In this document: one piece after another, positions 54,264-64,000 of the stretch
Layout: the number at the start of each line of letters is the position of its first letter
How positions within the stretch are numbered: position 1 is the stretch's first letter
DNA from: Aurelia coerulea
Lineage: Eukaryota; Cnidaria; Scyphozoa; Semaeostomeae; Ulmaridae
DNA length: 64,000 bases
Direction: 5' to 3'
NCBI GenBank assembly: GCA_039566865.1
Contig: CM076949.1
Coordinates: 5,609,501 to 5,673,500, forward strand
Notes under the pieces: generated by a model
Database searches by the model: none
The model's input: the letters and a program-made list of their open reading frames with translations, nothing else
What the model was told of the DNA's origin: nothing
Position numbers and translations under genes: made by a program

Positions 54264-54966
54264 TGTAAACTGTTTCTAGTTTGCGACGATAGAAGCAGCA
54301 GAAGCAGCTACATACATTCTTCAGAAAATACACATATTCTTGGCGCTCGTTTCTTGATCTTTAAATTCAACTCTCATATTACACTAAATCCCAAGGCTAT
54401 AGTGATTCTGGTGGCTTCTCCGAAGCCTTAGCATGCCAACCTCATGACACCTAACAAATTGGGGCAACAAGAGCTTTCACAAGCCTCTTGCACCCAGAAC
54501 TAATTCGTCCGACAGTAGCCTTCCTAATCCATTGCTGTTCTACGAATCTAACGATACAGGCACTATTTATACAGAAAAGTATCTCATTATTAAAACAAAG
54601 GAATCTTCTAGAATTCTCTAAATGTTGCACCACAGACTATAGTATTACGCGAGAACTTGCAATACTTCCAAATAGGGTAACTAATAATTATGACCTGACA
54701 ATAAAATAGCTTGGGCAAGGCAAATTACTAATCCTTCTGAACAAATGAAACAGAGGCGGGGGATTCCACGTATTGCATCTAATGCCTTTCTGACGTAAGT
54801 GGGGATGCCTATTTCAATACAGATAATGACACGTAATAGACGACACCCGAGGATTACACAAAATGACGTAACAGGGCCTGAGTGAATTCTTCCAAAATGG
54901 GCCTAAATCTAAAGCTAGAGAATCTTACGAGGGAAAAATCCTTACGCCAAAATTAGCAGTATTACA
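54264..54966 (-). repeat. LTR 1 of the tandem TRIM-like element
   Basis: 703 bp, TG...CA ends as read on +. On the minus strand this is the 3'-most LTR. Confidence 0.85.
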
Positions 54967-55529
54967 TACCTCCCCATCAAAGAAAAGGAATCGTCCTCGA
55001 TTCTATCTGTGTGGACTATGAAATAAATGTAACCTACACAAAATCGACTGATAAATTTACATATCTACATCTACTAATTAAACTTTACGAATGGTCTTCT
55101 TCATACACGATACATCAATAAACCAATGAATTTCAGTAGAGTGTTCAGGGTGTTCGAGCTCTTTAATCTTTCAGACAAGTGTTCGTCGCCTTCCTCGTTC
55201 GAAATTCACGCTCTCTCGCAGGTTCCAAGAAAACATACTGCTTGTTCAGGGTATTCGTTTCTCATCAGGTTACACCAGAGCATACGTCGCCTTTAGCAAA
55301 ATTGTCTCTTTTAAACGTCAATGTCCGAGCTTAAAACTGTTGACTTTTCCGTGTCAAAAAAATATCGTGTTACCTCATTCTATCTTCTTTCGTTGCTCAT
55401 ACCAAATTCGCTGCTTCTTTGATCTTGCGGGCTAAGATTCGGGGTCTGTTTCCAGCACCTCTTACAGTTGTAGATTGACGGTCTTGAATCCAACAACAAT
55501 CTCACAACAATCCCACACCTGACACCAAA

Positions 55530-56232
55530 TGTAAACTGTTTCTAGTTTGCGACGATAGAAGCAGCAGAAGCAGCTACAGACATTCTTCAGAAAATACACA
55601 TATTCTTGGCGCTCGTTTCTTGATCTTTAAATTCAACTCTCATATTACACTAAATCCCAAGGCTATAGTGATTCTGGTGGCTTCTCCGAAGCCTTAGCAT
55701 GCCAACCTCATGACACCTAACAAATTGGGGCAACAAGAGCTTTCACAAGCCTCTTGCACCCAGAACTAATTCGTCCGACAGTAGCCTTCCTAATCCATTG
55801 CTGTTCTACGAATCTAACGATACAGGCACTATTTATACAGAAAAGTATCTCATTATTAAAACAAAGGAATCTTCTAGAATTCTCTAAATGTTGCACCACA
55901 GACTATAGTATTACGCGAGAACTTGCAATACTTCCAAATAGGGTAACTAATAATTATGACCTGACAATAAAATAGCTTGGGCAAGGCAAATTACTAATCC
56001 TTCTGAACAAATGAAACAGAGGCGGGGGATTCCACGTATTGCATCTAATGCCTTTCTGACGTAAGTGGGGATGCCTATTTCAATACAGATAATGACACGT
56101 AATAGACGACACCCGAGGATTACACAAAATGACGTAACAGGGCCTGAGTGAATTCTTCCAAAATGGGCCTAAATCTAAAGCTAGAGAATCTTACGAGGCA
56201 AAAATCCTTACGCCAAAATTAGCAGTATTACA
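55530..56232 (-). repeat. LTR 2 (shared, central)
   Basis: 703 bp and nearly identical to LTR 1. It is bounded by the polypurine tract and primer-binding site of the two internal regions. Confidence 0.85.
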
Positions 56233-56796
56233 TACCTCCCCATCAAAGAAAAGGAATCGTCCTCGATTCTATCTGTGTGGACTATGAAATAAATGTAACC
56301 TACACAAAATCGACTGATAAATTTACATATCTACATCTACTAATTAAACTTTACGAATGGTCTTCTTCATACACGATACATCAATAAACCAATGAATTTC
56401 AGTAGAGTGTTCAGGGTGTTCGAGCTCTTTAATCTTTCAGACAAGTGTTCGTCGCCTTCCTCGTTCGAAATTCACGCTCTCTCGCAGGTTCCAAGAAAAC
56501 ATACTGCTTGTTCAGGGTATTCGTTTCTCATCAGGTTACACCAGAGCATACGTCGCCTTTAGCAAAATTGTCTCTTTAAAACGTCAATGTCCGAGCTTAA
56601 AACTGTTGACTTTTCCGTGTCAAAAAAAATATCGTGTTACCTCATTCTATCTTCTTTCGTTGCTCATACCAAATTCGCTGCTTCTTTGATCTTGCGGGCT
56701 AAGATTCGGGGTCTGTTTCCAGCACCTCTTACAGTTGTAGATTGACGGTCTTGAATCCAACAACAATCTCACAACAATCCCACACCTGACACCAAA

Positions 56797-57507
56797 TGTA
56801 AACTGTTTCTAGTTTGCGACGATAGAAGCAGCAGAAGCAGCTACAGACATTCTTCAGAAAATACACATATTCTTGGCGCTCGTTTCTTGATCTTTAAATT
56901 CAACTCTCATATTACACTAAATCCCAAGGCTATAGTGATTCTGGTGGCTTCTCCGAAGCCTTAGCATGCCAACCTCATGACACCTAACAAATTGGGGCAA
57001 CAAGAGCTTTCACAAGCCTCTTGCACCCAGAACTAATTCGTCCGACAGTAGCCTTCCTAATCCATTGCTGTTCTACGAATCTAACGATACAGGCACTATT
57101 TATACAGAAAAGTATCTCATTATTAAAACAAAGGAATCTTCTAGAATTCTCTAAATGTTGCACCACAGACTATAGTATTACGCGAGAACTTGCAATACTT
57201 CCAAATAGGGTAACTAATAATTATGACCTGACAATAAAATAGCTTGGGCAAGGCAAATTACTAATCCTTCTGAACAAATGAAACAGAGGCTCCAGAAACA
57301 GAGATTCCACGTATTGCATCTAATGCCTTTCTGACGTAAGTGGGGATGCCTATTTCAATACAGATAATGACACGTAATAGACGACACCCGAGGATTACAC
57401 AAAATGACGTAACAGGGCCTGAGTGAATTCTTCCAAAATGGGCCTAAATCTAAAGCTAGAGAATCTTACGAGGGAAAAATCCTTACGCCAAAATTAGCAG
57501 TATTACA
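56797..57507 (-). repeat. LTR 3
   Basis: 711 bp. It differs by a local replacement (GGCTCCAGAAACAGAGATTCC instead of GGCGGGGGATTCC), so it is the most distinct of the three. Confidence 0.85.
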
Positions 57508-57511
57508 TCAC

Positions 57512-59440
57512 TTTGTGATAACCGCTGGCGAATTTTTGCTGCAGAAGCGTTCATGATATTTCTCAAATTTGTAAAATACCCTGGTTTGTGTCCTTCTTCT
57601 CTTTTTACGCTGAAAGAATGTTTCATACGAGAAAGGACGCAAAGCTAAATTGCACTAAGATATGCTTAATTGCTTAGAAACTATGAAAAAGATTTGCTTG
57701 CTGTTCCGAAGCTCCTAAGAACCTAAGGCGATCTAAGGCAACCTAGGAAACCTTGCTTCAAGGTAACATAGACCCAGTGATAGAGACATTTTATGATGTT
57801 GATCGCTAGAAAACTATCATATCTCGACTACAATTGTACAAACTGTTGTCTCTTGTTGGTTGTGGTGCTAAAACCTCAGGGTTAAATTTCAGACCGCGGT
57901 TGTTGTAGTATTTAGCCAGACGCAGAAAAACTGTTAAGGGTTCGCGCTAGTTCATTAGACACAATAGCGAAAAGCTCTAATGTTTCAAATGGTTTTTAAA
58001 GATTTTGTAGCTTTTAGGAGTTGCATACTGTGATGTTCTTGGAGAGAAATCTTGGTCTAAGTATCTGGGACCCTTATGAGGGGACCAAAGCTTTGCGACA
58101 GCATTGAGGAACTGGCGAAGCCCTACATCTTCAGCGAAAACTTTTTAAACAGACCTCGGGCAGTAGATTCGTCACAAACATTGATTTGTCTGCAAGGCTT
58201 CGTGCAAATCATCTTTAAAACTATCTTCAAATTATAGGATATCTATTTCCAAACGTTGTTTTGTAAAGTCTGCTGTTAAAGGGCTGTTTACTCCTTGTAA
58301 AGGTGCATAAATGTTTAGGTGGAATACGAGAGATCAGAATAAAGGTCTGTAATGCGAAATCAAGGTGAACTGCTGATGGCTAAAGCAGTAAGTATTTCGG
58401 GTGTGACACGGAGGCATGAGCAAAATCTTTTAAGTTATCATTGATATAAATTTTGATAAAGTTTTGACAAAGTTCTGCCTATGAAGTGGTAAAAAATGTA
58501 TTGACACTTAAGGGTTTAAATGTGAAAAGATCAAGTTCAATAAAGACACATCCGAAAACAAACGATTTTTTAAAGCTAAGTTAGAATCAAGTCTCCTTCG
58601 TGGGGATAACTAAATCTATCGTCTTTTCAACGTGATTGGCTCTTGTGAAGATTTTTCATGAATTGCACGAAAAGCTGTGAAGTAAATTCTGAACTTTCGA
58701 TTTTGTATGTAAATATCTCGGGCGTTAGATAGTATTTCTACAGCTCGTTGTCATTTTCCCAAGCTGTATGAGTCAACTGGGGATCAAGTATTGCACTATA
58801 GTAGCTGGCTCCCTATCAACTGTGTCACCCCAGCTACCCTGTCATTTGCACTAGCTGTCGAAGTAATCCCCGAGCAAGAAGGTTATGAATCAAACATGAG
58901 TTATTCTTGGATAGATTATCCTTGCTCTTCAAAAACACATTTATCATCGTTTTTCCAAGATCATCCAAACATTGGACATCTATAAGACCACTGAGTGTGG
59001 GGGATATGGGGTGTTAATCACCCAAAAAGCTGTAAGGTCGAAGAGGTGAATATCCACTGATTGAAAAATTGTACGACAAAGTCTATAAAATCTATTGGAA
59101 AATTGCAACTCCATTGTTTGCCTGAGTGTTAAAATTAATTTCAAGAATGAATTTGTAATTTTCGATGCACAATCTTAATCTCAAAGCAAGAAATCCCGAA
59201 TACTGTTTTCGGTGAGCTTTGGCTAAAGCTGTGAGCGAACATAACAGTGTTTTCATGCAAATTTACAAATAGCGTTGCATATAGCTACCTATCAGTAAGT
59301 TTTAGATGAATGTAAGTTTTAGATGAATGTTTATTCGAGCCATAATCACAAAAACCGCCTTCATCTTGGTCATATTCTGATTGCAGCATGATTGCAACGA
59401 ACAAATGTTGCAGAATGACATGTTTGTCCGGTTTACAGTT
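57512..59440. other. Unassigned, probably intron of the 52.35-kb gene
   Basis: I see no exon, RNA gene or recognised repeat. A 64-codon frame at 58791 (MHYSSWLPINC) has no recognisable features. Confidence 0.35.
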
Positions 59441-59525
59441 CTGAAGGAAAAGGCCCTGAGGGAAATAAGCACTGAGGAAAATAAGCGCTGAGGGTGAAAT
59501 AAGGCCCTGAGGGGCATGAGGCCTT
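59440..59525. repeat. Short tandem repeat, GAAATAAGCNCTGAGG-like
   Basis: About five imperfect copies of a 15-18 bp unit built on ATAAG(C/G)(C/G)CTGAGG. Confidence 0.7.
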
Positions 59526-59940
59526 CGGTGCAGCGATAACAACAACATCAATTCAATTCAATTCAATGAGTGTAAGTTCAAGGTCCTTATAGAGTGAGGC
59601 TAGGATATACTTTGTGACTCACCCGAGTACAAAATGGCAGTCGCGCCAGTTAAAATGACGCGGCCCTCGATCACACTAACTGCTTTTAATAGCATGATAA
59701 CGTTCTCAAAATTTAACGTCATTTAATTGTGACAAATTTTCGATCCATTAGTACATAAGTGAAGCAAATTGATAAATACATTCAGAGCCAAAGTTTATCT
59801 TGTTTTGCGTCAGTTTTGGTTCTATTAACGGATCTCAGTTATGCGATATCTCTCTGGATAAGATAACTTTAGTTTTGATTCGTCACTTTAAACGCTGACT
59901 TTCTTCCCAAACCACCGGATGAGATGAGTCATAAAAATGT

Positions 59941-60246
59941 TTAAAGGGGCTCCGTCTCCAAATTTCGGTCGAAACGGTAATTTTGCAGTTTTTTGATGGG
60001 CAATATCACACGGACGTTTACCTGTTTTTCAAAAATGAAAGCCTCATTTTGAAGATAGATCTTTGTACTTTCCAGAGGAAAAAACTAAACATTCATATAT
60101 TTTGCGATTGCTTGGATATAAGTAGATTTTCAATGAGCATTTTTTGGTGGGTTGGGTGAAGCCACCAAACAAACTGCCGAAAACAATGGAGAATAATGAC
60201 CACGTGCGGTGTGTACAGATTTGTTTACAGTTTGGCTACGGAGCCA
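59941..60246. mobile_element. AAAGGGGCTCCGTC family element, copy 2
   Basis: TTAAAGGGGCTCCGTCTCC to GGCTACGGAGCC, in inverted orientation relative to 33561-33873. Both share TTGCCCATCAAAAAACT-type sequence. Confidence 0.7.
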
Positions 60247-60560
60247 GTGGATCTTTTTCATTTCAACAGACTCCTTCAAACTTGTGATTATTTTGTAGCT
60301 AACGTGCCTCTTTATGTAGTAAGATTTAGTTGATCAAAGCAAAATCGGCCGTATCGTTTTCAAATTACAAGTGATTTATGATTCATCTCACACTCCTTCA
60401 AAACTAACCCAATATCTTTGATCGAATGTACTAACAATTTAGCCCGATAAGTATCAAAATAGAACTCACCAGACTATTTTATTATCAATGTTGTAGATGA
60501 AGAACCCGTTCTATAAATTCATGCACTCGTTTTAGAGTTTTTTGGAGCAAAGTCGAACCA

Positions 60561-60897
60561 TTAAAGCGGCTGTACAAGATTTTTGTAAACAGATCGGAAA
60601 GTACGGGACAACCCGTGCAGCATGACTATAGCCTTTGGTTGTTAATGGCGGCCAGTTTCATCGCAGCTTCGGCGTAAGTTTCATTGCAGTGTCCATTAAA
60701 ACTTTCATATATTCGGCGTTAAAAGAATAAAACGAACCCTCCACCAAAGCTTCGATCACCAAGATTATCGCAGATACTTTGGATTACTATCCTCTGTGCA
60801 AAATCCCCATTATAGCTATATTGTGTTTAGCCTAAGCACATTCCATAATTTGACACGCAGAGCCACGCAGAGAGGACGGGTTGTACAGCCCCTTTAA
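60561..60897. mobile_element. TTAAAGGGGCTGT family element, copy 3 (inverted)
   Basis: TTAAAGCGGCTGTACAAG to GTTGTACAGCCCCTTTAA. The interior is the complement of 29704-30076. Confidence 0.75.
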
Positions 60898-61366
60898 CTT
60901 ACAGATTGCTAGTTGAGTCAAGCACATCACCAATGAGCACACCCTGTGAACATGGAGACTCCTGGGAGGCTAAACAGGACGAAAACCTAATTTTTTCCAA
61001 CGAAATAATACTGTTAACTCTTTATTCTCATTTTTGGCGGAAAATGAAATTTTGTAGCTCAGAAGTACCGATTTTCAACCTAAATATCATTAAGTTTTGT
61101 CAACACTTTTATTTCTTCATATCAGAATTTCATTAACCCTAAACTATAAGATTATCATCCAACAACGCCAAGAAAAGGAACATTTTGATTTAATTGCTAT
61201 AATTTCATCGCAGGAAATCATTTGCCTAAAATCATTGGCCTAAATTCATTGGCCTAATAAAGTTTCAAGGATTTACTTTAACAAACATGTTTTCTCTCCA
61301 TTATCTTCAATGTAACTTACTAAAGTGGTGATGGTGGTTTAACCAACATTCACTGAACAACAACAA

Positions 61367-61829
61367 GCATAAGTTCCAAATCTTTAGAAAGGTTGGCTCA
61401 AAATTATGTGACCCATTTCTTTTAATTGAATGGCTTGAAAGAAACTTCAGCTACTTTGCTATAATTCTACCGTTGGAATTTTCAGAAATTTTGAATATTT
61501 TTCGACACTGCAGCTTATTTCGTATTTCAACTCATTTGGAGGTGTGACGTCATCAGATTTCTAAATTTTAAACCAGAAGAGTTTCTTCTGATATCATATA
61601 GACTTTCATAAAGTATGATATTCTTGAAAATTATTCTGTTTCCTCAAAAGGTTAGAAATTACGATGGTTTAGGAAGAAAACTGAGAAAAATTCTGAAAAT
61701 ATTGGAGATTGCTGGAAAGTCCAACGTTGAGAGGAAGCAAAGTAGCTAAATGTGCTTTTGAAGCCATTCAATTCAAAGAAATGGGTCATAGAATTTACAT
61801 GAACATTTTTAAAGATTTGGAATCTATGC
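61367..61829. mobile_element. GCATAGG family foldback, shorter copy
   Basis: GCATAAGTTCCAAATCTTTA to TAAAGATTTGGAATCTATGC. The centre is partly inverted relative to the 523-bp copies. No flanking repeat is seen. Confidence 0.7.
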
Positions 61830-62099
61830 TGGTAGTGATTGAGTCCATCTAAGATACAGTTGACCATATTCTTCGATAACTAACTTAAATTTCGATACCT
61901 TATTTGTCCGTACTATTTTCATTCGAACTGAACTGTTCAGCTTGAAAGTTTAAAGTTGCAATCATCGCCAAAACGAAATTTGCAACAAATGACGCTACAG
62001 AGATGTTTAAATATTAACAGCACGGTCACCCCATTTTTGGGGTGACTTGGATCACTTATTTGTGGCTGCAAATTTGTACATTATTTTCGCAAGTTTTTA

Positions 62100-62270
62100 A
62101 AGGTTTCTCTTAGGAGCCTTCTTGGGAGACTGTCTTGAGAAAGTCCCCTTTTAAAATCTGAATGGAGTGACCGATTTCAGCCAGGAAGGGTTCAAAAGAT
62201 AATTGAACATGATGGCTAATCAATCAGATAGTGCAGAATATTATTGCTTATGTATTTAGGGAGCAGTAGC
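62100..62270 (+). repeat. Dispersed repeat (GAATGGAGTGACCGATTTCA family), copy 2
   Basis: It shares a collinear core with the minus strand of 16241-16444. A GGTCACCCCATTTTTGGGGTGAC palindrome lies just upstream at 62024. Confidence 0.5.
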
Positions 62271-62805
62271 CTTATGAAACAGCGGACATTTTTTTATTCA
62301 CCTGAACCTTCTAAAAACTTTAAACGTTAATAATTCTTCTTCAAATTTTTCCATACAAAATGCTCTGTGCCAAGATCAATAGATCTTTAAACACTCTCAG
62401 ATCTCTGGTGTCTCTACCTTGTCTTTTAAAGCCTCTCATTATAAAACAGTTTCGAATGGGGAAAAACAACATGATTGACCTACAAGAAATTGATTTTGAT
62501 CTTCAAACACAACCAAAAACAAGAAAACAACAGCAGGACTACTTAGCTGAGGGTACTACTTTTGAAACCTAAACTAATTTGTGGTAAAATTTCAAGTCCA
62601 TGGTTTTCAAAAGTTAAATGTTTGGCGACCTGTTTATGAGCCATGCTCCCATCAATACGTCTTGTGTGTCAAAATTCCCTAAAACTATTTCTGTTTTCCA
62701 TTCTCAAAAATTCGAATCTGAAAATACTCTTGCGCAACCGGGATGCATTGCGACCGTTTGTTTTGTTTTTCGTGGATTTCATGGATTTCTTTCGATTCAA
62801 ATCCA

Positions 62806-63320
62806 ACATAGGTTCCAAATCTTTTAAAAGGCTGGTGTAAAATTCAATGACCTATTTCTTTGAACTGAATGGCTTCAAGGAAACTTTAGCTATTTTGCTA
62901 TGATTCTGCCGTTGGACTTTTCTGAAACCTTCAATATTTTCAGAATAAGAATATTTTTCTTCTTTTTCGAGAATTCAAGAAAAATTTTCAAAAAAACCAT
63001 CGTAAATTTCTAAACTGTTTGGTGCAACATGAAATAATTTCCAAGAAAGCCATAGTTTATGGAGGTCTACAATACGGTATCAAGCAAAAGTCTGTCAAAC
63101 TTCTGGTTTATGATTTAGAAATTTGATGACGTCACATCGTCAAATGAGCTCAAATGTAACATATGCTGTAATCTAAAGAATATTCAAGATTTCTGAAAAG
63201 TCCAACGGTAGAGTTATAGATAGGTGGCTAAAGTCTCTTGTAAACCATTCAGTTTGAAGAAATAGGCCATAGAATTTTACATCCACCTTTTATACCGATT
63301 TAAAGATTTGGAACCTATGC
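62806..63320. mobile_element. GCATAGG family foldback, 515-bp copy
   Basis: ACATAGGTTCCAAATC to GATTTGGAACCTATGC. The 11-bp flanks ATTCAAATCCA and TTTCAAATCTC agree at 8 of 11 positions, in register. Confidence 0.8.
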
Positions 63321-64000
63321 TTTCAAATCTCATGTTTACACACGTGAAGAGAAATATGGCCGTGTCTGGAGGTACTGTTACTGTAAGTTAGTGTTGAGCA
63401 GCGTCACAAAATTATTTTCATACATCATGAAATTAGGCAAATGGGGGTTGCAATGCATGCTGGGTGCCCAAGACCCTTTAATGTAATGTAAACCTAGTTT
63501 TCTTCATCGAGTTTTAAAGAGTACTTTAGCCGATAGAAATTCTGTTGTGACATGAGCTGATGTAACAGAAAATTACCCTATAGAACGGCTTCACCTTTTC
63601 CACGACCTTTGCAGATAGTATCTTTTCCTAAATGTGGCGTTAAGTGTTTTAATCTTCTCAAAATGAAGGGCCCATTATATTTCATAATTTGGGATATCCC
63701 AAACAAACTCTTAGGGATTCTAACTGAGGCACAAACCCTTTCTGCTGTGGCATAATATTTTATCAAAGAGAAAACCATATTTGATATGTAATTGGTATTT
63801 CGTCTGGCTGAAATTAAACAATCACTTTACAGTTACTTTTATGAAAATTCCAAGGGATATTCCTCTGTCTTTGCAAACCACTATCAGTGTTTGCAGTTTT
63901 CGTGTATTTTACGCAAAAATGGGCGTTTTTGTAGATTTATCATTTTTCATTTAGAAACTAATTATCTATCTACTGAGGTACAATAGAGGCAGCAAATCTT
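63321..64000. other. Unassigned right end
   Basis: No exon recognised. It contains TGCAATGCATGCTGGGTGCC near 63450, resembling a degraded repeat end. Confidence 0.3.

Larger units (their letters stand above)
54264..57507 (-). mobile_element. Tandem TRIM-like LTR element: LTR-internal-LTR-internal-LTR
   Basis: Three LTRs at 54264-54966 (703 bp), 55530-56232 (703 bp) and 56797-57507 (711 bp) are separated by two internal regions of 563 and 564 bp (54967-55529, 56233-56796). On + the LTRs begin TGTAAACTG and end AGTATTACA. On the minus strand each LTR is followed by TTTGGTGTCAGGTGTGGGA, a primer-binding site starting TGG. Before the next LTR comes the purine-rich GATGGGGAGGTA (polypurine tract). 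TCAC flanks the whole (54260-54263 and 57508-57511), a 4-bp target duplication. No gag or pol frame exists. The largest repeated frames (60 and 73 codons) are incidental. Confidence 0.9.

Noticed and set aside
54488..57242. Three identical 73-codon (+) and 60-codon (-) ORFs
   Set aside because: They lie inside the three LTRs, on both strands, and repeat only because the LTR repeats. No Gag-like or other features.

Overview
The window looks like AT-rich nuclear DNA from an invertebrate animal, most likely a cnidarian such as an anthozoan or coral. The reasons are intron-rich genes for conserved animal proteins, introns of 0.5-5 kb crowded with short foldback (MITE-like) elements, tRNA-derived SINEs, and several types of LINE fragment. 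The taxon is inferred from the character of the sequence; no database was searched.

Three gene models lie on the + strand. (1) 630-6223 holds the last five coding exons of a DEPDC5-like gene (GATOR1 subunit, amino-acid sensing upstream of mTORC1). They join in one open frame of 313 residues ending at TAG 6221-6223, and one intron needs a GC donor. (2) 12207-38288 holds fifteen exons of a half-size ABC transporter of subfamily B (TAPL/ABCB9-like: an N-terminal four-helix TMD0, a six-helix core, then the nucleotide-binding domain). All exons join in one frame of 647 codons. The model stops after the Q-loop; I find no exon for the signature motif, Walker B or H-loop before the next promoter. (3) A promoter near 51.3 kb, a leader of about 1 kb and a first coding exon at 52350-52593 start a probable transcription-factor gene with an eh1-like FSIDALLG motif. 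Its remaining exons lie outside the window or were not recognised.

Most of the rest is repetitive. Left to right: intron 1 of DEPDC5 carries a 523-bp foldback element with 11-bp target-site duplications. 8.9-11.1 kb has three foldback elements capped by G-runs and C-runs, one nested in another element. The ABC introns hold about ten further foldback elements, a fourfold 333-bp tandem duplication of a dead reverse-transcriptase end (23.1-24.4 kb), several LINE 3' ends, and a LINE with a CCHC finger and restriction-like endonuclease (35.4-36.7 kb). 39.4-42.6 kb is a satellite with a 167-169 bp monomer and a partly trimeric higher-order pattern, lying just where the ABC gene loses its 3' end. 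43-51 kb is a mixed repeat zone. 54264-57507 is a tandem LTR-internal-LTR-internal-LTR element without coding capacity (TRIM-like), flanked by a 4-bp duplication. The remainder to 64 kb is foldback elements and unassigned sequence, presumably intron of the third gene.

The genes do not form a functional unit. The most interesting material is the set of non-autonomous elements with clear insertion signatures, a LINE 3' stem-loop supported by paired base changes in three copies, the higher-order satellite, and the interrupted ABC gene.
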